This document shows, piece after piece, positions 33,258-45,189 of a stretch of DNA of 64,000 bases. The notes below the pieces were generated by a model, which worked only from the letters and a program-made list of their open reading frames with translations, had not been told where the DNA came from and ran no database searches. Origin of the DNA: Pyrus communis (lineage: Eukaryota; Streptophyta; Magnoliopsida; Rosales; Rosaceae); contig NC_084804.1 of assembly GCF_963583255.1 (NCBI RefSeq), positions 31,474,953 to 31,538,952 on the forward strand, in the 5' to 3' direction. Positions within the stretch are counted from its first letter, which is position 1. Each line of letters begins with the position of its first letter. The position numbers were made by a program, and so were the translations under genes.

Positions 33258-33759
33258 AACCAATTTTTTATAGCTTGGATATCCATTTCGCACGAGAGAT
33301 TTTTTTAATGTATGGAAAATACGGTTGAATCTCGAAATGAAGAAAAAAGCACTAAAAGACTATGCTCTTGGAGGAGGACAGGCATTTGGGATCGTTGTCG
33401 CTAGAGATTGAACTTAGTGCTAGGCTTCCGCTTTTGGTCCGGGCCAGGTGATGAAACTGAATGTACTTTGGTTAGTCATTTTGCTTGTATCGACTTCCAT
33501 CTATCTCTCTGTCCCTGGTCCTTTCAAGCATAAAATGAAACCAATTTGATACAAGTGTCATAATACAAATGAATTTTTTTTTTTTTAATCTATTTCCTAA
33601 TATAATGAAACTTGATACACTGAGTCCTGTTTTTGGTACATAAAAAAATCTCTCTGGTCTTATGTATTCAATTGAAAAGAAAACACAAAAGAAAAAGGAA
33701 AAGAAAGAGAGAAAAAGAATCAAAGAAAAAGAAAAAGATATATGAAGTGGGGGAAGGAA

Positions 33760-33975
33760 AAGGATCCTAGCCGGATCATTTTCTTAGGGATTCTAGAAAT
33801 TTTGTGATCGTGATCGTTCATCGTATATCGTGTGGTCAGAAATCATTTAAATTTTAAAATATAAAATTAAATATAAATATTACTTAACGAAAACTGATTG
33901 CACGTTATACGATGAACGGCTAGAGTCATAGGAGCCTTAAATTTCCAGATAAAAAATCCGGTGAGGATTCCTTTC
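33760..33975. mobile_element. MITE upstream of ABCG gene
   Basis: Inverted ends: CCGGATCATTTTCTTAGGGA at the left, and the right read inward gives GAATCCTCACCGGATTTTTT. Inner arms GATCGTTCATCGTATATCGTG and GCCGTTCATCGTATAACGTG match. It is a typical GTTCATCGTA-type plant MITE. A related element lies at 37280-37520 in the gene's intron. Confidence 0.75.
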
Positions 33976-34086
33976 GGTGGGGGATTTTTTTTTGTTTTTT
34001 GGGAGGGGGGGAATGTCCATGTTCATCATTCTTTATACTTTTTCCATGAATCCTTCTCGAAAAGCTGCAAAATGTTGCACGGAGCT

Positions 34087-34129
34087 GCCACGTAGCACAT
34101 CTGTTGTGTGTATTTCACTTTGACGTGGC
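34087..34129 (+). promoter_or_regulatory. two ABRE-like ACGT elements
   Basis: GCCACGTAG at 34087-34095 and GACGTGGCAG at 34122-34131 contain the ACGTGGC-type core bound by ABF/AREB bZIP factors, in opposite orientations 35 bp apart and about 60 bp upstream of the TATA box. If the gene is the abscisic-acid exporter, ABA-responsive expression would fit. That link is inference. Confidence 0.45.
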
Positions 34130-34184
34130 AGTGCAACCCCACACCCACCCCAAAGACCTCCACCTTTCCACCTTACCCAACTGC

Positions 34185-34193
34185 ATAAATACC
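34185..34193 (+). promoter_or_regulatory. TATA box of the ABCG gene
   Basis: ATAAATACC in a CT-rich plant promoter context, about 150 bp before the ATG, followed by a CT-rich leader (CTCTCTCTAATCTCTCTC near 34240). Confidence 0.55.
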
Positions 34194-34340
34194 CTCTCTT
34201 GTGCCCCCTTGGCCCTTCACTTGCTCTCTCATATGCTTCTCTCTCTAATCTCTCTCTAAGTCCTAAGTTCTAGACATATGCCCCTATTATTACTTCAAAT
34301 AACTATTAACTAAGAAACTATATATACAGTAGCAGCAGAG

Positions 34341-37300
34341 ATGGATTTTAATGGTGGAGATCAAACTCCCAACGGATCAGATCACTCACCGGATCACTTG
34401 CCTTCCTTAATCTCTTCCACCAATTGCTTTCCCATCACTCTCAAGGTAACAATTAACAATATTCGCAACCGCATGTCACGGTTGACCAATATTTGAAATT
34501 AACTTGACTCTACCTTAGCTAGTTACCTATTTTCACACCGGAGGAACAATATCCAGAGCAACAACCCCAACAGTTTGGAAGATATCTTGAGAAAAGATTC
34601 TTATACAACATGTCCATCTTCCTATGCACCACGGGGTCTACGAAACTTATGGACAGCCATACTTCCTTCTTTTATCTAAAGACGAAAGAGAAAATACAAC
34701 AATAAAAGTTAACTTTTATTAAATAACCATATGTAGTTTGATTTAAAATCGAGTTGACTACAATTTTCTTGACTGTACGTACTAGTGCTTAGTTCACATA
34801 CAAATATATATGTATGCTGCTTATGATGATGATGATGGTGATGATGCAGTTCGTGGACGTGTCTTACAAAGTGAAGATAGACAACAAATCACAGTACAGA
34901 GACTGTTTGTTTGGTCACAAGGACAAACCCAGACAAGAAGAACAAGAACGGACTATTCTGCATGGAATCACAGGAATGGCGTCCTCCGGAGAAATCCTAG
35001 CCATTCTCGGCCCATCAGGAAGCGGGAAATCAACGCTCCTCAACGCCCTTGCCGGCAGGCTCAACCGCAAACATCAGGGCACCGTCCTTGCCAACGGTCG
35101 AGCCCTTACCAAAACCGTCCTCCGTCGGACCGGCTTCGTCCCTCAGGACGACGTTCTCTACCCTCACCTCACCGTCCGCGAAACCCTCGTCTTCTGCGCC
35201 CTCCTCCGGCTCCCTCGCACCCTCTCCAAAAAGGAAAAAGTCTCCGCCGCCGAGTCCGTCATTTCAGAGCTCGGCTTGCACAAGTGCGAGAACACCATAA
35301 TCGGCAACACCTTCGTACGTGGCGTGTCGGGAGGGGAAAGGAAGAGGGTGAGCATAGCGCACGAGGTGCTGATGAATCCAAGCTTACTGATTCTGGACGA
35401 GCCGACGTCGGGTCTGGACTCAACGGCGGCGCACCGGCTGCTAAGCACGCTGGGGTCGCTGGCTCACAAGGGGAAGACGATCGTGACGTCGATACACCAG
35501 CCGTCGAGTCAAGTGTATCAGATGTTGGACTCGGTGTTGGTGCTGTGCGACGGAAGGTGTTTGTATTTTGGGAAGGGGAGTGAGGCCATGAACTACTTTG
35601 GATCTATTGGCTTCGCGCCGGCTTTCCCCATGAACCCTGCTGACTTCCTCCTTGATCTCGCTAATGGTATGTCACCTTTTCCTACCTTTTAATTATTATT
35701 TAAGTTAAATTAATTTCCTAGCTTACTTAAATTCTGCCAAAATCTGATGTTTTGTTTTTTATTCTTCAACTCAACAAATGTTGGTGCGTAACTAAGATTT
35801 GAATAATGTTTTATAAACTAAATTTACAAATTAAATAATGTGTCATTAATAAGAAATAAGTATATTAATTAACAATTGAGTAATAATCCATCATCAACTT
35901 CCACGTCATTTTGATTCGAAACATTTCTTCATCTATTTGCAAGCTAGCTCCCTCACTTGTGAACAACTAAATTGTGTTCGACATAAAATATGTGTGGTCA
36001 TTAAAGTTGCTAAACCTAGCGCTAATATCATAAATAAAGTTATGATTTCAACATAGAAATAATTGGTTATACTGGAATAGTGGACAAATAGAATGGTGAT
36101 TGGGGTGATCCAAACATTCAAAGTCAGTGTCTCAGTCAGGAGTAGTAGTGAGAGACCAGACATATATATGTGGGGCAATTACTTCTCCATACTTAGGATG
36201 TGAGTTACTGCTGTGGATCGATGTACTGATTGAATGTGTTATGGACTTGTATCATGGTTATATATTATATGGTATGGGTGCTGGGTCGCTACATTCTCAT
36301 GGCTGCGTCCTACTTATCGAGGGTGTCACGGCGCATTGATCATTAACTGCCACGAGTCCACAACTTAGGTTGTCAAGTAGCTATTTGTGCTTAATTACTA
36401 GTCTTCTTTAGAGTAAGACAAGGCATTTTTTAATTCTTAATCTTGATTTTCAAGTCTCAATTACCGTTACCTTTGTTAATAAACAGACAATTTAGCAAGG
36501 GCAAATCCAGATTAAATACCAATTTTAATAAAGAATTTAAAAACACAAAAACCAATTTTAAGAAAACGACCAATTCCTTCTCATTTGATTTGGATCAAGT
36601 CACAAAATAGAGGCAAATACTCTTATAAGCATAGGAACATTTATTTCCTTTCCTATGCACATGACCTACATACCACTGATTCTATTGCCAGAAATTGTCG
36701 CCAACAACAATCATTTGGGCCGAAAATATTTTCATGTCACCGAAACAGTTCAAGTCACTTTTTAACAGTAACTTAAAAAAAAAAACAATATGCATTTCAT
36801 GTGCAATTATGTTTTTTCGTGTTGGTCCATTTTTCTTTTTTTACTTGTGTACACAATAAAATTATAAAATTTATGGGAAATTTTATTACTTAATATGTTT
36901 TTTTTTTAATATCATTGTTGGATAGTGATATTGAGACTAGAAAGTTTGATCGACAGGTCTCTAAAATTTGATTGTCTGTTCTTCAAAAATTTGTTCAACC
37001 AATCAAAGGAAAAAATTATCCAGTCGAAAAATGGGATAGAATTGAATGGCAATCGTGTAATTATTTTGTATTATTTTAATATTTTATAAAATTGTTTTGA
37101 TTCATTTTTTTAGTTGTACCTATTCTAAAACATGTTAGTTAAAAGTTTTCTTAGTATTGGAAATTAATGATGGTCATGTTAAAAATGCTTTAGTGCTCTC
37201 CACGTGTCTGGTTTTCTTCAGACTAGATGGATGATCTTTTCTTGAATTGGAGAGCTCGATCACTACTCTTGCCACACACAGATTTAGATTCTCTCCGAAT

Positions 37301-40300
37301 CCCTTCATTCGGGATCATAAGGATCAATACATCATAACCGTTCATCAAAGATTATATGAACATTATTTTTTTTATATATCTTTCACATAAAACAAGATTA
37401 CTTTACTTTTAAAATTATAAAAAGTATTTAATTGTGACGGTACGATATTTGATGAACGGTTATGATGTATTGATCCCCGTGATCTCTAGTAAAGGAATCC
37501 GCAGAAGATCTAAATCCCGCATACACAATCTCTCTCTCTCCCTAATGTTTTCTTAATGTTTTGACCTTTGACTGGTACCTGAAAAAGACTCTTTGTTTAT
37601 TTAATCCTCACTGGCATCCTTTTAATAATAAATTAAACGTGTATAGAAACTTACCCATTGTATTATTAGAATATGCTACTACGGTAAGCTCATTAGTTGG
37701 TTCTATGCAAATCATTCTATTTTTGTTTCAAAAATTAAAATAAAAACAAATCATTAGCAGGTGGGGAAGGATAATGCTTTATGCGGTGCAGAACCACGCA
37801 AAGATGGTTTTCATTGATGGATTTTGACTTGCAAAGTGTTCCTAATTTAGTAGGAGGTGGATTAAAGGGGGAGAAATATGCGGTATGGGATAGTGTGCTG
37901 AGAACGAAATAATATAGTATGCAGAGTGGGATGTTAGCCACTACCACCATATATCATATATCCTTTATTTCAACAGGGATTCAATTATCTACTTTATGGG
38001 CTACACGTCTTAACTTGGACCGTCCACTGAATCCCGTCACTTCAATTCCCAATCAAGTTGACCTGTCTTGTTTCACTGAGGATAGTGGATCATGCATGCT
38101 ATGTTGCTTCGTAAAATATAAGTTCCTTATGTCAGGAAGACAACCCTAGCTCGCAACTTAAAAGAAAAAGGCACACGGCTAATTTCTATGGGGTAGGAAC
38201 ACCGACTATCAATCTTGAGCTACAGTTCTGGGAACCAGGAAAATTTCTCTGTTCTAACATGTAGCCAAAGGCCACGATGCTTTTACCATTTGTTTAAAAT
38301 CTCGAAATTACTAAACTCACTCCACCATTTTAGCATGGAATTGTTTGAGAACCTAGAAAATTGAAATGGGACTGGTTTATCGGCTTCAGTAGTTGTCAAA
38401 CATTATCAGACCAACAGTTACGATAGTTTCGGTGTATTATTCAAGTTGCTAGTATTAGTGTTCGAAGAGAATATGAGTGGGGTTTGTCACACCCCTTTAC
38501 AAGAGCTACACCTAAATAATACACAATTAAGCGTAGAACAAGTGCTCTTTGACTAGATATCTGGGAATTTTAATCCTTTTTATTCTTGTTTAAGGCAGAA
38601 AATGCTAAACTTTAGAGCATTAAATAAACTTAGAGAAGTTTCTTGTCCTTATTTAACTTTGCCTTTAATCTATTCCTAGACAATAAAATGAGATATACAT
38701 TGTGGATTGAGGTGGAGAAATTGATGACGGAATTAGTGGCGCGAGAAACCATCAATTAGTTAAGGAAGCATAAACATTTGGAAGTTGGCGAATCATATCA
38801 TTGTCTCTTTATTGAATTGGCTGATCTTCCTCCTCTTTGGTGAACCCTTCATATATGTTTATTACTCTTTTAAATTATCTATAAAACATATTCTCGATTG
38901 CCGCCTAATCTTAATCTTAATCCTAATCTTAATAGATAGATTAGCCTATAGTTTCCATCATCTTTATTAAATGATATTAGTACTTATGTAGTAGCATAAG
39001 ACTGCAAAAATAGTATATATCTATATGTTGTTTTTATCGGGAATAATACTTGCGTCCCACTTTTGGTAAAACCTCTTTGATCTCATTTAACTGATTTTTC
39101 TTAGACGAACCGTTTTATGAGGAGTGACAATGAAATGATTTCTGAAATAACGTTACTTAAGGTGCAACTTTTAGGGCTAATTGTGTTTTATAACAATTTT
39201 AAGTATGTCCTCAATCATGCGAAATCACACAAAATGATATAATTATTTGATCATTTGATTAAAAAACAATCGTTTTAATGTTTTCGTACGTAACCGTGTA
39301 TGTCAATATAGTTATCTATGTAAGATCATGAGTAGGAATTTGGATAGTGGACTGGATATATAGTCCAATATCGTAACATGATTACAACAAATTTTCACCA
39401 GCATTCGTTTAATTTGGCCACTTTGAATAATTTAAGTGGGTTTTCTTGGTCACTGTCTATGCCTTTCTTAGTTTGAAAATTAAAAAGTTCAAAAGTAAAA
39501 TTAGTATAAACATTTCCACTAAATTAAATCAGAGTAAGTGGTGGCCACCCCTTGACTGGCAGCAGCAACATTAGTGGATGCTCACCTTGTTAACTTATTA
39601 TTTGTTTGCACATGATGACACATATAGGCTATGTTTTCAACCATTAGATTATACGTAGTAGTATAATCAAATAAATATGACCATATGAGTACCACACCAA
39701 AATGTGCTATTCGGTAAACGGACCAATGTGATGACTGATGATCTAAAGTAAAATAAATACATGGACCAATGTGATCAACCGCATCATAATCGGTAATTCC
39801 ACATTCTTTTCAATGTTTTAAACGGAATATTGAATCCACGCAGATAGCTATATCACATTCTTTTCAATGTTTTAAACGAAATATTGAATCCATGCAGATA
39901 GCTATATCTATTTTCGATTATGTAAACAACACTTGGACCCTGACAAGTAAGGAAATATCATCCTTACACTTGTAAGGTGTCGATGAACTATTTATTTTAT
40001 TGCTAAATGGTTTTATAATGAAACATCGTCTTCCTCATTGATATTACAATATTATTAGACTAGATTTAGGACTTGAGCATTTTTCATTGTTGTCATGATG
40101 ATTATTTTTAGGAGAAATTAGGTTCTCATTCCTCTTTCTTATATTCCATTGATTAAAACCTTATTTCTTTGCAATTTTTTATCAAGGTCCTTAGGTTTTA
40201 ATGAGTGTCATTATTTCAGTAATAAAATATTTACATATTAGCAAATTTAAATTAAATTTCTAAAATATATTAATTTAGTATTAGAAACGTTACGTTTGGT

Positions 40301-42741
40301 GTATATATATATATATATTTATGGCTATACTTTGTAACATATACATTTATTTTTAGTTTGTACCCAATTTTAATTTGCAACCCTTTTTTGAATCTGTACT
40401 AAATTTCTTTTTAGTTGTACCCATATATTAATTACTTTTTGTGCCCTTTTCTTTCAAAGATTTATATGTAGTCTAGGGCTTTTTTTTTTTTTCGTTTTTT
40501 TTTGTACCCATTCTACTATATAAATGTACCACTTCTTTATATGTAAAATGTACCAATTTTTATTTTTATTTTTTTTTAATGTAAAATGAACCCAATTTTT
40601 AATGTAAAATCTATAAATTTACGCCTTTTTCAATTTCAAATGTACCCTTATTTAAAAATATAAAATAAAACATTTTAGTTTATGAAAAACTAAAAAATCT
40701 GATAAGTGTAACACGAATTATCAATCTTTGTAAGATTATAGGGAGAAATTAATACTAAAATTTAATATTTTTTCTTTCAATTAAAGTATTCAAATTAATA
40801 AAATTTTATTCTAAGATTTTGGTATAATAAAATTTCAATCAAAATAATGTATCCATATGAATTTTTGGGTACATTACTATACAACTGATTTACAATTTTT
40901 TAACACTATGGATACATTCTTTTGCTATTTATGATTTCATATTATTACATTGTTTTTATTCATTTATTCAATAAAAAATTTTGAAAACTTTTTACTGTAG
41001 CCGTTTCATATTATTACATTGTAATATAATGAGGGACTTTAAATCTAGAATTTATATGCCAAATATATATACACACACACAATATGGGATTATAAATCTC
41101 ATAAATGTCAAACATATAGAAAAATACATATTAATATTGATATAATGAGGTTTTCAAAGTCAAGGGACTTTGATTAAAAAAAAAAAAAAATTGAATACCA
41201 TTAAAGTTTTAGTTAAAGAGTGTTAGTGATTAGGGACCGAATCCAAAGTCTTTCTTATTTTTATTATTAATATGAGAATATTAGGTTCGGCTATGTATCT
41301 TTTTGATAGACCACTTAATGGTTTCGATGAAGTTAATTTTCTAGATAATGAAAGTTTAGATCAATATAGATTGTAAAAGACTGATGTTTTGAGTTAGATG
41401 GTGTAATGGTTGATGAATATAGCGACCACAAACAAATGTATCAGTATGTAGATTTATAAAATAAAAATAAAAAGTGTCTTTAATTAGATACAATTTTATG
41501 CACAATTTGTTAAACTTCGTAATTAATGTTCTGCCATAAATTTGGGCAATTTCTTCAACTGCAAAACATGGTCTTCAATTCTTGGGAGGATTGAAATTTT
41601 ACCGTCTGGAATTTATCCATGTGTACTTTGGTGGGAGAACTATATATACCTTCCAAAAGAAGTGATTCAAATTAGAAAGTAACTAATTCATGGAACTATG
41701 TATGCAGGAGTGTGCCAACTTAATGGTCTAGGCGAAAGGGATAAGCCCAACATGAAAGAAATCCTTGTTTCCTCATACAATACCTTGTTAGCTCCCAAGG
41801 TGAAAGCTGAATGCTTGGACAATACCAGTGCAGCAACAAAAGAAACGACTTACGTTCAGAGCCATTGTTCAAAAGAGCGGAGAACAAGTATTGGTGATAT
41901 TGTTTCCACTTGGTTCAACCAATTCCATATTTTGCTGCAAAGAAGCCTCAAGGAACGAAAGCATGAGTCCTTCAACTCGCTGCGAGTTTTACAGGTAGTG
42001 GCCGGTGCATTGTTAGCTGGTCTAATGTGGTGGCAATCAGATTATTTAGATATCCAGGATCGTTTAGGCCTTCTCTTCTTCATTTCTATATTTTGGGGAG
42101 TCTTACCTTCTTTCAACTCGGTATTTGCATTTCCCCAAGAACGTGCCATCTTCATTAAGGAGCAGGCCTCGGGTATGTACACTCTCTCTTCGTATTTCAT
42201 GGCTCGAATGGTCGGAGACCTACCGATGGAGCTTATTCTTCCTACAATATTTCTTGTCATGGCTTACTGGATGGCCGGATTAAAAGCCGACATGGGCGCT
42301 TTTCTATTAACCTTGTTGGTTTTACTCGGCTATGTGCTAGTGTCTCAAGGGCTTGGCCTTGCTTTAGGCGCGGCAATCATGGATGCCAAACAGGCCTCCA
42401 CGATAGCAACAGTGACAATGCTAGCTTTTGTGCTGACCGGAGGATATTACGTGCATAAGGTTCCTTCTTGTTTTGCTTGGCTCAAATATATTTCTGCTAC
42501 CTTTTATAGTTATAGGCTGCTAATCAATGTCCAATATGGGGAAGGTAGTAAATTATCATCCCTCTTGGCCTGCTCATCTCATGACCATGATCATGCAGGT
42601 GATCACAAAGCAAGCTGCAAGTTTGTCGAGCAAGATGTCGTAGGGCAAATTAGCCCTGCGACGAGCGTATGTGTCATGTTGTTTATGTTTTTCGCATATA
42701 GGTTAGTGGCTTACCTTGCATTGAGACGCAGTAAAGTTTGA
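34341..42741 (+). CDS. ABCG25: ABCG half-transporter, ABCG25-like (three exons, 651 aa)
   Basis: Exons 34341-34445, 34850-35666 and 41708-42741, all GT-AG. Phases 0 and 1 join into one 651-residue frame (35, 272 and 344 codons). The nucleotide-binding domain has Walker A GPSGSGKS (89-96), Q-loop Gln134, signature VSGGERKR (194-201), Walker B LLILDEPTSGLD (214-225) and H-loop SIHQPSS (His251). The exon junction joins NPADFLLDLANG to VCQLNG. Exon 3 encodes the membrane domain, with segments such as VVAGALLAGLMWW, LLFFISIFWGVLPSF and TMLAFVLTGGYYV, ending YLALRRSKV. It is a WBC-type half transporter that must dimerise. Among ABCGs it most resembles Arabidopsis ABCG25, a plasma-membrane ABA exporter of vascular tissue, to judge from the FPITLKFVDVSY start and overall length. 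The substrate is inferred. ABCG14/21/26 are less likely relatives. Confidence 0.9.
34446..34849 (+). other. ABCG intron 1 (404 bp)
   Basis: GTAACAATT donor and a GATGATGATGATGCAG acceptor. It interrupts the coding sequence exactly before FVDVSY, in phase 0. Confidence 0.85.
35800..35925. mobile_element. MITE, family 1 copy c
   Basis: ATAATGTGTCATTAATAAG core with CTAAATTTACAAATTA on the left and CATCATCAACTTCCACGTCA on the right, paralleling 5165-5270. Confidence 0.5.
37280..37520. mobile_element. MITE in ABCG intron 2
   Basis: The left arm GGATCAATACATCATAACCG (37320) is matched inversely by CGGTTATGATGTATTGATCC (37457). The outer arms GATTTAGATTCTCTCCG and CGCAGAAGATCTAAATC also match. 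It is of the same general type as 33760-33975. Confidence 0.85.
39801..39908. repeat. 54-bp tandem duplication in ABCG intron 2
   Basis: 39801-39854 and 39855-39908, starting ACATTCTTTTCAATGTTTTA, differing at two positions by eye. Confidence 0.9.
40108..41270. mobile_element. probable TIR element with TGTACCCA motifs
   Basis: The left side (AATTAGGTTCTCATTCC, TGATTAAAACCTTATTTC) and the right side read inward (GGATTCGGTCCCTAATCAC, AACTAAAACTTTAATGG) are loosely inverted. The interior repeats TTGTACCCA/AATGTACC many times between 40350 and 40650. The ends are uncertain. Confidence 0.4.
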
Positions 42742-43925
42742 AATAATTCATACAATAATTACTTGCATTTGGATTCCATGTTCTTCGAAAGACCTCTTTA
42801 GTTGTAATTCTCTGAAATGGATGAATTTATTTTTCTCTGTGTTTGTTTGTACAAGTTGATAGATCGTATGTTAGCAACACTGTAATCATTCAATGGGATC
42901 GACGAAATGCAATAATATAGCAATCTTGTATATCTTAAAATGTCATATACTAATGAAGCTACATTGATGAATTAATTCATATATGTTACATTGTAGTTTA
43001 TTTTTTGGTCAATACATATTTTAAGCACCTTAAAGCAAGCGATCTGTTTGATACACAATTCAAACTTTAGCCATACCACAAAGAGAAAGGTCATTCCGAA
43101 TGTGTATGCGTAGGCTCCAAGGTTTTAAACGAAGCTGCGAGATATATCTATATATGGATTGAGGGCTTCCTTGCTTTCACCAATTTACGAATAAGCTATT
43201 GCTCTCCGATGCAATGGAAATTTTTTGGTGGAATAACTAAATCTTGGGGGCAATGGCCTATGTAAACAAAAACAATTTATTTACACATCTGTCATTACTA
43301 TACGCGAGATAGTATTACTATTGTTGGACATATTTGAAGTGCGATGAATATATACTCCAAATTATGTCCCAGAATATTTAAAAACATTGCTACTGCCTCT
43401 TTGACATAGATACTCTCAGCAGTCTCGCTACGCAAGTGATCCTGCTTGCTTTTGGTATTCCAGAGAAGCAAATCTTAATCGACCCTATATTTGAAGGGGA
43501 GTGGATTTGAGAGCGAAAAATGAATGAAAGAATGCCAAACAGGCCGATCATTCCGCTAGCATCTTGCATTCGCGCCTCTGTTTGACTGGGCAGCCCAAGC
43601 CTAACCCATCCCAGTCTGTTCTAACGCAACTTACGCTTTCTTTCAAGACTTGGACCAATTAAGTTTTGAAAACACATACTAAGCAACTCGAAGGTACACA
43701 GCTTTAGTTCGATTAGGTAACCTATTTACATATTATCGTCTTTGCTAATCCCAATCAGTTAATGACTCTCCGCTACGAAACCAGCAACAGTACCAAGTTT
43801 GTATTGTAGCTATAACTGTAATGATGGTACCCAAAATGATCTTCATTTCTTCTTCATGTTTATGTGGAAACCTACATTTACAAAATATACGTGAAAACTA
43901 TTACATTATTATTATTTTTTTCATC
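42742..43925. other. 3' flank of ABCG gene and intergenic
   Basis: Probable 3' UTR to about 42930 (T-rich, with AATAATATAG near 42911). Beyond it no gene is recognised. Confidence 0.5.
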
Positions 43926-44275
43926 TAAAATGGTTTTTGAGATTGACATAATTCTTTAATTTGGTCCTTGAGATTTAAAATCGATAGAAGTGGTCCATGA
44001 GTTTGTCCACCATCAATCATTTTGCTCATTCCGTAAAAAAATCTTCACTAAATAAGGATAAAATAACAAAAAAATCCTCAATTTTTATCAAATCATTTTG
44101 GACCATTGTTTCTTAAATTGAGGGTACTTTGTGATTTTGGTCCTAATTTAACATAAATTTTCACAGAGTGGCCTAAATAATTGTTGGTGGTCAAATTCAG
44201 GGATCACTTTTATCGATTTCAAATCTCAAGGACCAAAGTGAGGAGCTATGCCAATCTTGGAGACCATTTTGGCTA
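43926..44275. mobile_element. MITE with about 60-80 bp TIRs
   Basis: TTTGGTCCTTGAGATTTAAA on the left and its inverse TTTCAAATCTCAAGGACCAAA on the right (about 44215-44237). The outer part ATGGTTTTTGAGATTGACAT is matched by ATGCCAATCTTGGAGACCAT inversely. Non-coding. Confidence 0.8.
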
Positions 44276-44437
44276 AAAAGCCTTTATAAAATAGAAAACT
44301 AGATTTTTTTTGAGCAAAAATAGAAAACTAGTTTTTAATCTCTAAATAAGATGAATTTAGATTAATGCTTGGTACAAGATTCAAAATTGAGTTTAGTCCC
44401 TTGGTTCTATTTAAATGTTAGCATTTATATTCCATGT

Positions 44438-45032
44438 TGTGGAGCAAAAAATAATTGAGAAAAATATGGAGGTGACACGTGGATTCTAGGGTTAAAAGGA
44501 TAAAATTACCCTTGAAGAATACCAGAACTCCTACGCATGAGCAGTGGACAATCATGATTCAATCAAGGTCAAAAGTGCTCAAAATAGGTAATTATTCAAA
44601 ACCTATTTCAACCATCCTCATCAAATCTTCTCCACAAGGTAACCTCCAAATCATTTCTTTCAAATTATATTTAGCTAATTAATTGACTTATTACCCAATT
44701 AATTTATTAATTAGCTAATAAATTGTGAATCACACCCAAAAAACCACCCAAGTGGCTGGTCCCCATTTCTCTTAAAGGGGTCGGCCACACCCCTATAAAT
44801 ATCACCTATTTTCTCCAAAAACCTAAATTCAACACCCTTGCAAAATTCTCTAAATTTTTCAAACACTTTTTCCTCAAAATTCTAACTTTGGTATCGGAGG
44901 TTCTTTGGCCAAAGGCCCCCCTCCCCCTAAATTCATCGTGGGTGTGTGAGGCTCTTGGCCTTGACTAAGGTGTGAATTGTTTTGTAGGTACAATTTTGTC
45001 CAAGAAGATGAAGGTGGAAATTTGCATCCACA
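44438..45032 (+). repeat. 5' LTR
   Basis: Starts TGTGGAGCAAAAAATAATTG and ends GCATCCACA, with a TATA box CCCCTATAAATATC at about 44790-44803. It aligns over its whole length with 56731-57318. Many differences have T (or A) here where the 3' LTR has C (or G) in CG context. Confidence 0.92.
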
Positions 45033-45189
45033 AATTGGTGCTTTCATTGAGAGTCTTGATCAAACACTCGTAGAAGACTCTATCATTCAAGGTTTTTCAT
45101 TTTCGTGTTCATTTGTAGATTTTTCATACGTTCTTATTTTGGAATTTTTATTTCTAAAAATTCTTTGATAAAATGTAAAATAAAAGTAC

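Larger units (their letters stand above)
35667..41707 (+). other. ABCG intron 2 (6041 bp), transposon-rich
   Basis: Donor GTATGTCACC and acceptor ACTATGTATGCAG, phase 1. The intron holds a family-1 MITE (35800-35925), a GTTCATCAAA-type MITE (37280-37520), a 54-bp tandem duplication (39801-39908) and a large AT-rich element with TGTACCCA motifs (about 40108-41270). 36090-36360 is less AT-rich but shows no conserved exon. No coding sequence is needed from the intron, since the flanking exons join correctly. Confidence 0.85.

Noticed and set aside
34810..35583. 257-residue frame overlapping the ABCG second exon in another frame
   Set aside because: It is a low-complexity Arg/Pro/Ser shadow of the GC-rich nucleotide-binding domain coding sequence.
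45003..45060. tRNA primer-binding site after the gypsy 5' LTR
   Set aside because: The sequence after the LTR (AATTGGTGCTTTCATTGAG) does not match the common initiator-Met primer motif, and I cannot assign another tRNA without a search.
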